From the NCBI RefSeq assembly GCF_000337515.1, contig NZ_AOIQ01000002.1, forward strand, positions 62,001-126,000: a stretch of DNA of 64,000 nt, read 5' to 3'. Positions 14,749 to 22,665 of this stretch are shown here, piece by piece. Origin of the DNA: Halovivax asiaticus JCM 14624 (GTDB lineage Archaea; Halobacteriota; Halobacteria; Halobacteriales; Natrialbaceae). The stretch's first letter is position 1. Each line of letters begins with the position of its first letter. The notes under the pieces are model-generated. The model had not been told where the DNA came from and ran no database searches. It saw only the letters and a program-made list of their open reading frames with translations. Both the position numbers and the translations under genes were made by a program.

Positions 14749-17556
14749 ATGACCAGGCGTCGACGGCGCCGATCACAGCGGTCGTCCGAGGACGAACGCG
14801 AGGCGACGGACTCGTCCCGATCCCGTCGGAACGCCCGCACCGAGTCCGCCGGACCGGACGCGCGTGGCCCCATGGGGGTCCCCATGATCGGCGCCGATCA
14901 GCAACCGCTCGACGAACCGGTTGCGCTCGGGCCGACGGCGAGCGAACGAGCGGGCGAAATCGTTTCTGACTTCCTGAATCGGCCCGACGAGATCCCGGAC
15001 GACAATTCACGCCAGAACCTGGCCTCGCTCCAGCGGAACATGGACGCCCACGAGGCGTCTGGGCCGGCGGGCGACGCCGGCGTCCCCGACTCCGTTCGGG
15101 AGGTGATTTCCTCGTCCGGCCAGTCACTCGACGCGTCGATCCAGCGAGCGGTCGAAGAGCGAATGGGCGACTCGTTCGGCGACGTGCGAATTCACACAGG
15201 ATCGAAAGCGGCCGCAGCCTGCGAGGACATCAACGCGCGGGCGTTCACGGTCGGGAGTCACATCGCGTTCAATTCGGGCGAGTACGATCCGGAGAGTCCG
15301 GAGGGGCAACACCTGTTGGTGCACGAATTAGCCCACGTCCGCCAACAGACTGGTGCGGCGATTTCGATGATGCCGCAGGCGGACGCGAACCTGGAGATCG
15401 ATCCCGACCCACAGCTCGAACGCGAGGCCGAGGAGACCGCCCAGCGCGTGATGGACGGCGGTGAGCTGGGAATCCAGCGGCTCGCAGATACGGCGGTCCA
15501 CGTCCAGCGAGTGCCACAGGGCACAGCCACCCGTTCCGGGTCGTCCCAGCGCCCGGAACACTACACGGTCGAGGAGGGTGAAACGATCCGGGAGATCGCA
15601 GAGAAACTCGGCGTCAGCGCCGAGGCACTGAAAACGGCCAACTCGGACCAGCTCCACGGGTCAGAGGACAACCCATACTTCTACGCGGGAGCGACGATCA
15701 CGATTCCCCAGGAGGCGAGTACGAGCCGAAACACCGGCCTGTGGGTACCGGACAACGCCTTCGAGGAGGTCGGCGAGACCGTAGACGAGGTCGGTGAGTG
15801 GGTCCAGTCGCTGTTTGCCACGGCAGAGTCCTCGACCGATACGATCGACACGAGTCGAGTGACGACAGTGATCGAGGACGAACTAGCGGACTATCAGAAC
15901 CTCGACGTGGAGATCGGGGACGGGGACGAGAGGGAAACGGTCACCGTCGATGCTGCCTACTACATCGCCACGCGCGACGTCGACAGCCGCGGGAGCGAGT
16001 TCGAAGATCTGGTGGCCGAGACCAACGAATACGCCGATACCCAGTTCAAAGGGACAGGCGGTGGCACGTTCACGATTGGCCGAGCAGCCCAATTTGGCAA
16101 GGCCTCGCCAGGTACGCTCGAGGACTTCCTTCAGCACGCCGTCGACGAGGGGTACGTCACACCGGACGGGGACCGCGAGTGGGCGGACCTTTCGAGCGAC
16201 GAGAAGCAGTCGGTGCTGCAGAACTGGGTGGACCAGAAGCAGATCGGCGTCGACTGCTCGGGGTTCGTAGCGCACCTTCGGACGGAGATCCGTCGGACGG
16301 TCGGCGCAACGGTCGAGCGCGTGGCGAACAGGGGTGCCACGGCCCACCACGAGATCGGCGACCGGGTGGAAACCCCGGAGGATCTCCAGCCCGGCGACGT
16401 CTGGGTCTCCCACGATACGGATGCGGGGGATAGCTCCAATCACGTCCGAATGGTGGCGCGGATCGTCGACCAGTCGGCCGAGCGCGTCGAATTCGAGTAC
16501 GCCGAGTCCGCCGGCGGGGTCGGGCCGAACAGCGACACGGCGGAGCTGGACGCGGACGAGTTCGCGGCGGAGTTTAGCGAGGCCGACGACGTGACGACGG
16601 GGTTCTACCGGCCGGATTACGACTCGGACCGGCTCCTTCCCGTCCAGCGCGCTCCGACGGCAGGGACTGCGACCCGTGCCGGCGAAACCGGGGTCCCCGA
16701 ATCGGTCCGCGACGTCGTTTCGTCGCCCGGCCGGTCGCTCGACCCGTCGATCCAGCGCACGATGGAAGCACGCATGGGCGACTCGCTTGGGGACGTCCGC
16801 GTGCACACCGGGCCGAAAGCGGCCGCGGCGTGCGAGGCGATCAATGCCCGGGCGTTCACCGTCGGCAATCACGTGGCCTTCGGTGCTGGCGAGTACGACC
16901 CGGAGAGCGAAGACGGGCAGCACGTGATCGCGCACGAACTCGCACACGTGAGACAGCAGACGGGTGGTGCGGTGTCGATGCTGCCGCGGGAAGATGCGGG
17001 GTTGGAGATCGACCCCGATCCGCAACTTGAGCGCGAGGCCGAGGAGACCGCAGAGCGTGTGATGGGCGGTGATGAGCTGGGGATCCAGCGGCTGGGCGGG
17101 ACTGATGTGCACGTGCAGCGGTGGACGGACCAGCCCCGAGACAAGATCGGACGATTCGACTTCAAGGACGAGAAAGCGTATCCGGACAAGAAGTACGGTA
17201 TCGAGCACCGTCCCCCCTACGCGCCCGGCCAGGTGGAAGAAGTCTGGCAGCGAGCGATACAAGAGAGCCCCGATGGCAAGGTTCGGGATCCAAATAATCC
17301 GTCCATTGTACTGGAATGGAATAGGTCAAAATCCAGACGTCGACAGTGGCACATGGGTCACAGGCCTGGGCGCGAATATCGGTACTTATTGAAATTTTAT
17401 TTAGAAGGTGTGATATCCGAAGATCGGTTCATCAAGGAGTGCCAAAATGCCGAACACTATCAACCAGAAGCACCGAAAGAGAATATGAGTAGAAAGCATG
17501 AAAGCAGTGGGCAATACTGGGAAAAGAAATTCGGATCACTGGAGAGTGATATGTAA
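14749..17556 (+). CDS. Polymorphic toxin: DUF4157-LysM-NlpC/P60-DUF4157-GH-E nuclease
   Basis: 935 residues from the ATG at 14749, which has GGAGG ten bases before it (a TTG at 14683 gives a longer frame). Order: Arg/Ser-rich head; DUF4157 at about 112-255 with HELAHVRQQ at 193-201; LysM at 271-322 (YTVEEGETIREIAEKLGVS); linker; NlpC/P60-like domain about 490-600 with GVDCSGF (Cys503) and SNHVRM for the Cys/His pair; second DUF4157 at 649-790 with HELAHVRQQ at 729-737; and a GH-E (HNH/Endo VII) nuclease at about 795-935 with WHMGHRPGREYR and HYQPEAPKEN. DUF4157 is known from effectors loaded into extracellular contractile injection systems; GH-E tips are known nuclease toxins. No signal peptide or membrane segment. 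The stop overlaps the next ATG (TAATG). Confidence 0.88.
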   Translation: MTRRRRRRSQRSSEDEREATDSSRSRRNARTESAGPDARGPMGVPMIGADQQPLDEPVALGPTASERAGEIVSDFLNRPDEIPDDNSRQNLASLQRNMDAHEASGPAGDAGVPDSVREVISSSGQSLDASIQRAVEERMGDSFGDVRIHTGSKAAAACEDINARAFTVGSHIAFNSGEYDPESPEGQHLLVHELAHVRQQTGAAISMMPQADANLEIDPDPQLEREAEETAQRVMDGGELGIQRLADTAVHVQRVPQGTATRSGSSQRPEHYTVEEGETIREIAEKLGVSAEALKTANSDQLHGSEDNPYFYAGATITIPQEASTSRNTGLWVPDNAFEEVGETVDEVGEWVQSLFATAESSTDTIDTSRVTTVIEDELADYQNLDVEIGDGDERETVTVDAAYYIATRDVDSRGSEFEDLVAETNEYADTQFKGTGGGTFTIGRAAQFGKASPGTLEDFLQHAVDEGYVTPDGDREWADLSSDEKQSVLQNWVDQKQIGVDCSGFVAHLRTEIRRTVGATVERVANRGATAHHEIGDRVETPEDLQPGDVWVSHDTDAGDSSNHVRMVARIVDQSAERVEFEYAESAGGVGPNSDTAELDADEFAAEFSEADDVTTGFYRPDYDSDRLLPVQRAPTAGTATRAGETGVPESVRDVVSSPGRSLDPSIQRTMEARMGDSLGDVRVHTGPKAAAACEAINARAFTVGNHVAFGAGEYDPESEDGQHVIAHELAHVRQQTGGAVSMLPREDAGLEIDPDPQLEREAEETAERVMGGDELGIQRLGGTDVHVQRWTDQPRDKIGRFDFKDEKAYPDKKYGIEHRPPYAPGQVEEVWQRAIQESPDGKVRDPNNPSIVLEWNRSKSRRRQWHMGHRPGREYRYLLKFYLEGVISEDRFIKECQNAEHYQPEAPKENMSRKHESSGQYWEKKFGSLESDM
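16675..16969 (+). repeat. DUF4157-coding direct repeat, intact copy
   Basis: About 295 bases coding the second DUF4157 domain recur at 19094-19388 with only scattered differences (I judge roughly 95% identity by eye). The copies flank the toxin tip, both immunity genes and the orphan tip, so recombination between them could delete or exchange the whole cassette set. Confidence 0.85.
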
Positions 17557-18053
17557 TGTCGAATTGCAATGACGATACAGTCGAATTAGAGTATAGCCCT
17601 ATCGAGAAGGCGATTATCCACGGCAACATGGATACGTTCTTAGAGGAGGTTGAGAGCGCCGACATCCACCAGCGTGCAGAGAACGGTCAGAACCTCCTCC
17701 ACAGTGCCGCAGTAGTTGGTGAAGCGGAACTCGCCGCGGAGCTCGTTGACAGAGGTGTCGACATGGATGTTCAGGATTACGAAGGGAAGACACCACTCCA
17801 CCGCGCGCTGGAAACCGAACACAACGACGTTGTACAGATTCTCGTTGAAAACGGTGCAAGTCTTGACATTGAAGACGACTACGGCGCACAACCGCTGTTG
17901 AAGGCGGTCTACAACGGGGACATCGATATTGTCAAACTACTCGTGGAAAACGGTGCGGACCCTAATCACGAGAACAACAGCGGAATGTCCCCGCTCGACC
18001 TTGCCAAGGAGTACGGCATTCAAGAACTCGTCAATATCCTCAAGAAGGGATAA
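17556..18053 (+). CDS. Ankyrin-repeat protein, putative immunity to the GH-E nuclease toxin
   Basis: 165 residues with about four ankyrin repeats, e.g. GQNLLHSAAVVGEAELAAEL, EGKTPLHRALETEHNDVVQI, YGAQPLLKAVYNGDIDIVKL and SGMSPLDLAKEYGIQELVNI. Its ATG overlaps the toxin stop (TAATG), so the two are translationally coupled, the usual layout of a toxin and its antidote. Ankyrin-repeat immunity proteins are established for bacterial polymorphic toxins, including nuclease tips. No signal or membrane segment, so it should act in the cytoplasm by binding the nuclease domain. The role is inferred from position and fold. Confidence 0.82.
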   Translation: MSNCNDDTVELEYSPIEKAIIHGNMDTFLEEVESADIHQRAENGQNLLHSAAVVGEAELAAELVDRGVDMDVQDYEGKTPLHRALETEHNDVVQILVENGASLDIEDDYGAQPLLKAVYNGDIDIVKLLVENGADPNHENNSGMSPLDLAKEYGIQELVNILKKG

Positions 18054-18102
18054 TTTTCCTCCACGGCGTTAGCCAGAAATGAGGGGTTCGTATGTTCAGT
18101 AA

Positions 18103-18486
18103 TACCATCTACCTAACGTTCAGAATTATCTGCCGCCCTGTGCATCCGGACAGGTCAAAGCGGTCTGGCAGCGAGCGAAGCAAGAGAGCCCCGATGGCAC
18201 GGTTCGAGATCCGAATAAACCGTGGATAGTACTCGAATGGGACAGATCGGAATCGAGAGCCGACCAGTGGCACATGGGTCACAAAGAAAATCGAGAATAC
18301 CGCCACTTGCTAGAATATTATTTGCGAGACGTAATATCCGAACGAGAGTTAGTCAATGAATATCATGACCCACACCATTATCGGCCAGAAGCACCGAAAG
18401 AGAATTCAAGCCGAAAGCATGAGGGAGACGGCGAGTACTGGGTGGAGACGTTTGGGCCGTTGCCCGAGGGAGATGATTCCAGGTGA
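18103..18486 (+). pseudogene. Orphan GH-E nuclease toxin tip (no N-terminal part)
   Basis: An open frame without its own start, bounded upstream by TAA 18100-18102. It aligns with the last 110 residues of the toxin above: LPPCASGQVKAVWQRAKQES, PWIVLEWDRSESRADQWHMG, REYRHLLEYYLRDVISE, HHYRPEAPKENSSRKHE. The Gly-His and Glu residues of the GH-E family are kept. Such promoterless tips (orphan C-terminal cassettes) are known reservoirs in polymorphic toxin loci and can be joined to the main gene by recombination. The stop overlaps the following GTG by 4 bases. Confidence 0.8.
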
Positions 18487-18989
18487 GCTATAAAAGCACA
18501 TATCACGCGATCATCCAAGGGGATGAGGAGGAATTCTACTCAAACGTTGACGAAGCCGATCTTGAGGCGACGAGTGAATCGGGCAAAAACCTCTTGAGTA
18601 CAGCAGCGACGGTAGGTGAAGACGAGATGGCTGCCGCGCTCATCAACAGAGGTATAGACATTCACCTCAAGAACGAAGAAGGGAAAACTCCACTCCATCT
18701 CGCGTTAGAGCACGAGAATAATGATGTCGCGAAGTTATTGGTGGAAAACGGTTCAGATCCCAACATTCGGGATACGTACGGGAATACGCCGTTGATGCGG
18801 GCGGTTTTCAAAGGAAACGTCGAAATGGTGAAGCTGCTGGTGGGACATGGGGCCGATCCAACCGTGGAAAACGAAGGGGGCAACACCCACTTGATCTCGC
18901 CCAGGAGTACGGTATACAGGAACTCCTTGAGGCTCTCAAAGGGCAACAAGATCACAATTAATCTCGGGCAACCAATGACGAATTCATAG
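18483..18989 (+). CDS. Second ankyrin-repeat putative immunity protein, frameshifted near its end
   Basis: It begins at a GTG overlapping the orphan tip stop (GTGA). Three ankyrin repeats match the first immunity protein (SGKNLLSTAATVGEDEMAAA, EGKTPLHLALEHENNDVAKL, YGNTPLMRAVFKGNVEMVKL). After ENEGGNT the frame becomes unrelated; one extra C near 18889 would restore PLDLAQEYGIQELLEALKG and a stop at 18961, matching the paralogue. As it stands the protein is 168 residues with a wrong 30-residue tail. It is probably specific to the orphan tip. Whether the frameshift is real or a read error cannot be told here. Confidence 0.72.
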   Translation: MSYKSTYHAIIQGDEEEFYSNVDEADLEATSESGKNLLSTAATVGEDEMAAALINRGIDIHLKNEEGKTPLHLALEHENNDVAKLLVENGSDPNIRDTYGNTPLMRAVFKGNVEMVKLLVGHGADPTVENEGGNTHLISPRSTVYRNSLRLSKGNKITINLGQPMTNS

Positions 18990-19023
18990 GCCAGTTCAGA
19001 AACGACGCCGTCGTAACGACGAG

Positions 19024-19056
19024 ATTCTGCCCCAGAGCGATACGCTCGGGCAGAAT
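19024..19056. repeat. Inverted repeat between immunity gene 2 and the DUF4157 fragment
   Basis: ATTCTGCCC (19024-19032) and GGGCAGAAT (19048-19056) are perfect 9-base arms with a partly paired GAGCG/CGCTC core. Could be a terminator or a recombination scar at the edge of the duplicated DUF4157 segment. Confidence 0.5.
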
Positions 19057-19093
19057 TTACGATTCAACAGGTTCTCACGGGCGGCACCTCGGC

Positions 19094-19414
19094 CGTGCTG
19101 GCGAAACCGGGGTTCCCGAATCGGTCCGCGACGTCGTTTCGTCGCCCGGCCGGTCGCTGGAGCCGTCGATCCAGCGCACGATGGAAGCACGGATGGGCGA
19201 CTCGCTGGGTGACGTCCGCGTGCACACCGGGCCGAAAGCGGCCGCGGCGTGCGAGGCGATCAACGCGCGGGCGTTCACCGTCGGCAATCACGTGGCCTTC
19301 GGCCCTGGCGAGTACGACCCGGAGGACGAAGACGGTCAGCACGTAATCGCGCACGAACTCGCGCACGTGCGCCAGCAGCCGGGCGGCGCGAACGGAGTGA
19401 GGGCCGCGGGATGA
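19094..19414 (+). pseudogene. Broken third DUF4157 copy
   Basis: From GETGVPESVRD to HELAHVRQQ the sequence repeats the second DUF4157 domain of the toxin almost exactly, including the HELAHVRQQ motif, then runs into unrelated residues and stops at 19414. No start codon or N-terminal part exists in frame before ATG 19181, which would cut the domain. It is a remnant of a second toxin gene or a by-product of cassette duplication. Confidence 0.8.
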
Positions 19415-19599
19415 GCGCGGGAGGAACGCAGTGACGACACGCGAGTCGGATGCGACAATCTCGATGATGCACGCGCAGCAGCACCTAGAAACACACGGGT
19501 GGTGAGGAAACCGCGCTGGATGGCGTCGACACCACCGTTCACACCATTCACAGATCTAACGCCTATCACGATCCCCACGCAATATCCAACTGGAATCAT

Positions 19600-19972
19600 G
19601 TCCATCGATCGAGAGACGTTCGAACAGTCGGAACCGGGAGAACCGTCCGACGTCTCGACGCGGAGCAGGAGCTCGTTTTCTCGCGACGAACGAAGAGCGA
19701 GCGTTCAAGGCGAGTGAAATCGCGGCACGAACGGAACTCGACGACGGTGCCGTGAGCACCGCACTCACGCGCCTGAAGCGTCGCTCCGTCGATCACAAGG
19801 AGACGTTCTGGGCGATCACGAGCGACGAAGAACGCCTCGTCGGTACGACGGGTACGAACGGGCGAGCGCACTGTTCAACGAGCAACTCGGTCCAGAAGGC
19901 CGGACGGAGTGGCGCGAGCACGCGCCGGACGCACCCCATCCGAGTCTCGCGGACGAGGGCTGTGACCGATAA
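19600..19972 (+). pseudogene. MarR-like winged-helix regulator, frameshifted
   Basis: Three frames in sequence give one haloarchaeal MarR-type protein: MSIDRETFEQSEPGEPSDVS; then (after about 19670) AFKASEIAARTELDDGAVST and ALTRLKRRS, the helix-turn-helix; then (after about 19840) RYDGYERASALFNEQLG and TEWREHAPDAPHPSLADEG, ending at TAA 19970-19972. At least two single-base losses are needed. Such proteins often pair with a MazF/PemK-type toxin; no toxin is recognisable downstream. No intact alternative gene overlaps. Confidence 0.6.
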
Positions 19973-20336
19973 CGCGCCGATTGACGAATATCGGTGCCGA
20001 CGGTCGAGATGCACTGTAGGACCTGTCCTGCCTCGCGACGGTCGATGTACTGACCGCCTTGCAGTTCGAACCGCGGGTAGCTAGTGCGTTGCTCGACGTG
20101 GGAGTTCCGATCGACGGGCCGGCCACAGTCGGGTGCTAGAGCGGCGGCCACCATCACGGTCGAACACGACGGCGCCGCCGTCGACATCTCGATTTCCGAC
20201 GCGCTCGATGTGCAATCGGCCGTCGTCGAGTGATACGCGCTCACTGGAGACCCCGAGAGCGGCCGGTTTCGACCGATCCGTGAAGGAAAACTCGCTGATC
20301 AAAGTTCTTTCCCCGAACGTGTTTTATCGGTTTCAT
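19973..20336. other. Probably decayed coding sequence, not identified
   Basis: Fragments read well in changing frames, for example LSCLATVDVLTALQFEPRVA followed by SALLDVGVPIDGPATVG near 20015-20135, and AVDISISDALDVQSAVVE up to TGA at about 20233, but no single frame is open. This looks like the relic of a gene that followed the MarR-like regulator. 19415-19599 shows nothing. Confidence 0.4.
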
Positions 20337-20344
20337 TTTATACC
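20337..20344 (+). promoter_or_regulatory. TATA-like box for the truncated haemoglobin gene
   Basis: TTTATAC lies 21-28 bases upstream of the ATG at 20365 in an AT-rich pocket, consistent with a leaderless transcript. Confidence 0.45.
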
Positions 20345-20364
20345 CGGACACGAACGGTTAGTTG

Positions 20365-20730
20365 ATGGCAACACCTAAATCGGTATATCGTCGAATCGGC
20401 GGACAAGAGACCGTCGAGGCGGTCGTCTCTGACTTCTACGACCGAGTGTTCGACGACCCGCTCCTCGAACCCTACTTCGAAGAATCGGACCGTCGTGCGC
20501 TGTACGCCCACCAGGTCCAGTTCGTCAGCAGTGTCGCCGGTGGTCCCGTCTCGTACGATGGGGACGACATGCGCACGGCCCACGCTGGTATGGGAATCAC
20601 CGACGAGGCGTTCGATCGCGTGGCGACATACCTCCACGAAGCGCTCGTCGAGAACGGCGTCGACGACGAGCACGCAGAAACGATCCTCGACGAGGTGAAC
20701 GCGTTGAAACCCGAAATCGTCGAGGAGTAA
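20365..20730 (+). CDS. Truncated haemoglobin, group I
   Basis: 121 residues, typical for 2-on-2 globins. It opens with a group I-like start (SVYRRIGGQETVEAVVSDFY), with the B10 Tyr in DFYDRVFDD, the PYF segment, VSSVAGGPVSYDG, and the proximal haem-ligand His in RTAHAGMGI. It should bind O2 or NO in the cytoplasm, with NO detoxification or oxygen sensing as the usual proposals. A TTG codon directly before the ATG would add one residue; the ATG is preferred. No reductase partner nearby; transcribed alone with its own TATA-like box. Confidence 0.9.
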   Translation: MATPKSVYRRIGGQETVEAVVSDFYDRVFDDPLLEPYFEESDRRALYAHQVQFVSSVAGGPVSYDGDDMRTAHAGMGITDEAFDRVATYLHEALVENGVDDEHAETILDEVNALKPEIVEE

Positions 20731-20900
20731 TCGATACACTTGAGAGGCGACCGGTTTTCGAATCGAACCACCAAGTCGGTGCAGTGTCGGCGGCTCGAAT
20801 CGATTTCCGACACGCTGTGTGTCGGGCCCATTCACTGACTACTGGCTGTGCACTCAGTTGGATCGAAACAACGATAGGTCGGTTCGCCCGAAATAGGCCT

Positions 20901-21128
20901 ATGTCACGATACGGTGCGATCGATTACGCGCGGTGGACCAAAGGTGGATTCCTGCTGGGTCTGTCCCTGCTCGCGTTCGGCGCAGGCGGTGAGATACTGG
21001 GAAACGCGTTCGTCGCTTCGCTTCCGGCCTGGGAGCATACCCTGTTCACGGCCTCCGAAGGTGTCGGGATCCTTATTGGGCTCGTTTCACCGCTGCTCTT
21101 TGGAATCGCACTGCCGCTGACGGAGTGA
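20901..21128 (+). CDS. Small two-helix membrane protein
   Basis: 75 residues, beginning MSRYGAIDYARWTKGGFLLG. The first hydrophobic helix spans about residues 15-36, the second about 48-70, ending LFGIALPLTE. The N-terminal YARWTKGG pattern suggests a conserved haloarchaeal family, but I cannot name it. The upstream open frame from 20784 has an unnatural composition, so the ATG at 20901 is chosen. It follows the globin gene by 170 bases on the same strand; a functional link is not shown. Confidence 0.65.
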   Translation: MSRYGAIDYARWTKGGFLLGLSLLAFGAGGEILGNAFVASLPAWEHTLFTASEGVGILIGLVSPLLFGIALPLTE

Positions 21129-21450
21129 CCGAACACCCACGTCGACCGATGTACCTGTGTCGTCGTGCCTCCAACCGTGTTGCCATCATTGTTACCGATT
21201 CCATCGATTGACGGGCCATCCAGCTCGACCGCTGTACAGGCTGTTCCGTCCGATGGCGGCGACGGGCGCTCCACGCATCCAGTCGGTCACGTCGACTGGC
21301 TTGGACTCCCTCGCACGCTCTCCGCGTCCACGGTACCGAGTTTGTGATGGAATCCATGGAAACCCGTGGCGGCTGTTCGACAACGGCACCGGTTCTCCCG
21401 ACTGCTAGCAAACAAAGAATCTAAATGCTACTGAGATAATACCTTCATGT
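21129..21450. other. Gene-free stretch
   Basis: 322 bases without a convincing gene. The last 50 bases are AT-rich (AATCTAAATGCTACTGAGAT) and probably carry the promoter of the membrane protein at 21451. Confidence 0.4.
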
Positions 21451-22344
21451 ATGGGAATATTCAGCCGCCTCAAGATCGGTTTCGGGATGGCCCGTCGGAG
21501 TGCTCGCGTGCTCCGGGCACACCCGAAGCTCCTCACGTTCCCGCTTCTGGGAGCGCTGTCGGGACTCGCATTCTTCCTGACGCTCTTCGGGAGCCTCTTC
21601 GCCACGGGACCGATTTTCCAGGAACCAGGACCCGCCCTCTTCGCGGCGCTGTTCGTCGCTTACCTCGTCGAGACGTTCGTCGCGTCGTTCTTCACGGCAG
21701 CGTTGATCGCGGCGACACGGACCGCATTCCAGGGGGACGAGCCATCGATTCGTGGGGCTCTCGCGACGGCCTGGCAGCACAAGTGGCCCCTCCTCGCGTG
21801 GTCGGTCGTCGCGGCGACCGTCGGTGTGCTCATCAAAGCCATCGAGGGAGAGGACAACCTCGTCGCACAGATCGCGGCCGCCGTCTTCGCCGTCGCGTGG
21901 AGTCTCATGACGTACTTCATCGTTCCGGTGATCGTCTTCCGTGACCCCTCCGTCCGCGAAATGTTCTCGGAGAGCGCGCGCACGTTCAAAGAGACTTGGG
22001 GCGAGTCGATCGGGGCGATGGGGGCGATCGACATCGTCTCGTTCGTGCTGGTGGTCGCCGGAGGGCTGCTCGGCGGGGCTACCTACCTCGTCTTCGGCGG
22101 TCTCGGGACGGCCGGCCTTGTCGTGACCGTGGCCATCGGCGGGACGGCGATCCTGCTCGGCTTCCTGGTCGGGAAAACGCTCTCCGGCATCGCGAAGACC
22201 GCGCTGTACCTCTACGCAACGGAAGACACCGCCCCGGAGTACTTCGAAGATATGGACTTCGGCGGACTCGGCGGCGACGACTCGGCGGCGAGTTCGAGTG
22301 GGCTCTCCGGCGCGATGGGTGGTTCCGGACGCGGCCGGATCTGA
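21451..22344 (+). CDS. Polytopic membrane protein, DUF6159-like
   Basis: 297 residues with about six hydrophobic helices in three pairs (near 34-52, 62-86, 109-128, 136-160, 190-215 and 222-245), and a C-terminal Gly/Ser/Asp-rich tail (FGGLGGDDSAASSSGLSG). The opening MGIFSRLKIGFGMARRSARV, a basic helix lying before the first membrane segment, and the FVGKTLSGIAKTALYLYATE region fit the DUF6159 family of archaea and bacteria, whose function is unknown. The ATG start is supported by the family-like N-terminus. Coded alone. Confidence 0.75.
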   Translation: MGIFSRLKIGFGMARRSARVLRAHPKLLTFPLLGALSGLAFFLTLFGSLFATGPIFQEPGPALFAALFVAYLVETFVASFFTAALIAATRTAFQGDEPSIRGALATAWQHKWPLLAWSVVAATVGVLIKAIEGEDNLVAQIAAAVFAVAWSLMTYFIVPVIVFRDPSVREMFSESARTFKETWGESIGAMGAIDIVSFVLVVAGGLLGGATYLVFGGLGTAGLVVTVAIGGTAILLGFLVGKTLSGIAKTALYLYATEDTAPEYFEDMDFGGLGGDDSAASSSGLSGAMGGSGRGRI

Positions 22345-22665
22345 TTGACGCAGTTCGCGACCCCGCGCTCGAGACTTCGGACGAATCGTTTCGCTACCGT
22401 GCAGCTACCTACTAACGTGGTACACACGGGCCACCGTTGGTCGGACCGCCTGACGCCTCATCTCGATCCCTGTCGGTGCCGACGACGCAGTCCGATAGTG
22501 TGATTTATCGGGACGTATCCGTCGGTGACGGCGTCGTGGTCGGTACGCTGCTCGTCTTTCTGTCACTCCTCGGCCATCGGCGGCCGCCGCTGACACGATC
22601 CGCGCGCGTCGTCCATTCACTCGTAGCCACCCACGCTCGTTCCTGTCTGCGAATTAGAAAGAATA
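22345..22665. other. Gene-free stretch
   Basis: 321 bases with only short frames in non-haloarchaeal codon use. I see no RNA or repeat. The final 20 bases (AATTAGAAAGAATA) may be a promoter element for the gene at 22666. Confidence 0.4.
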
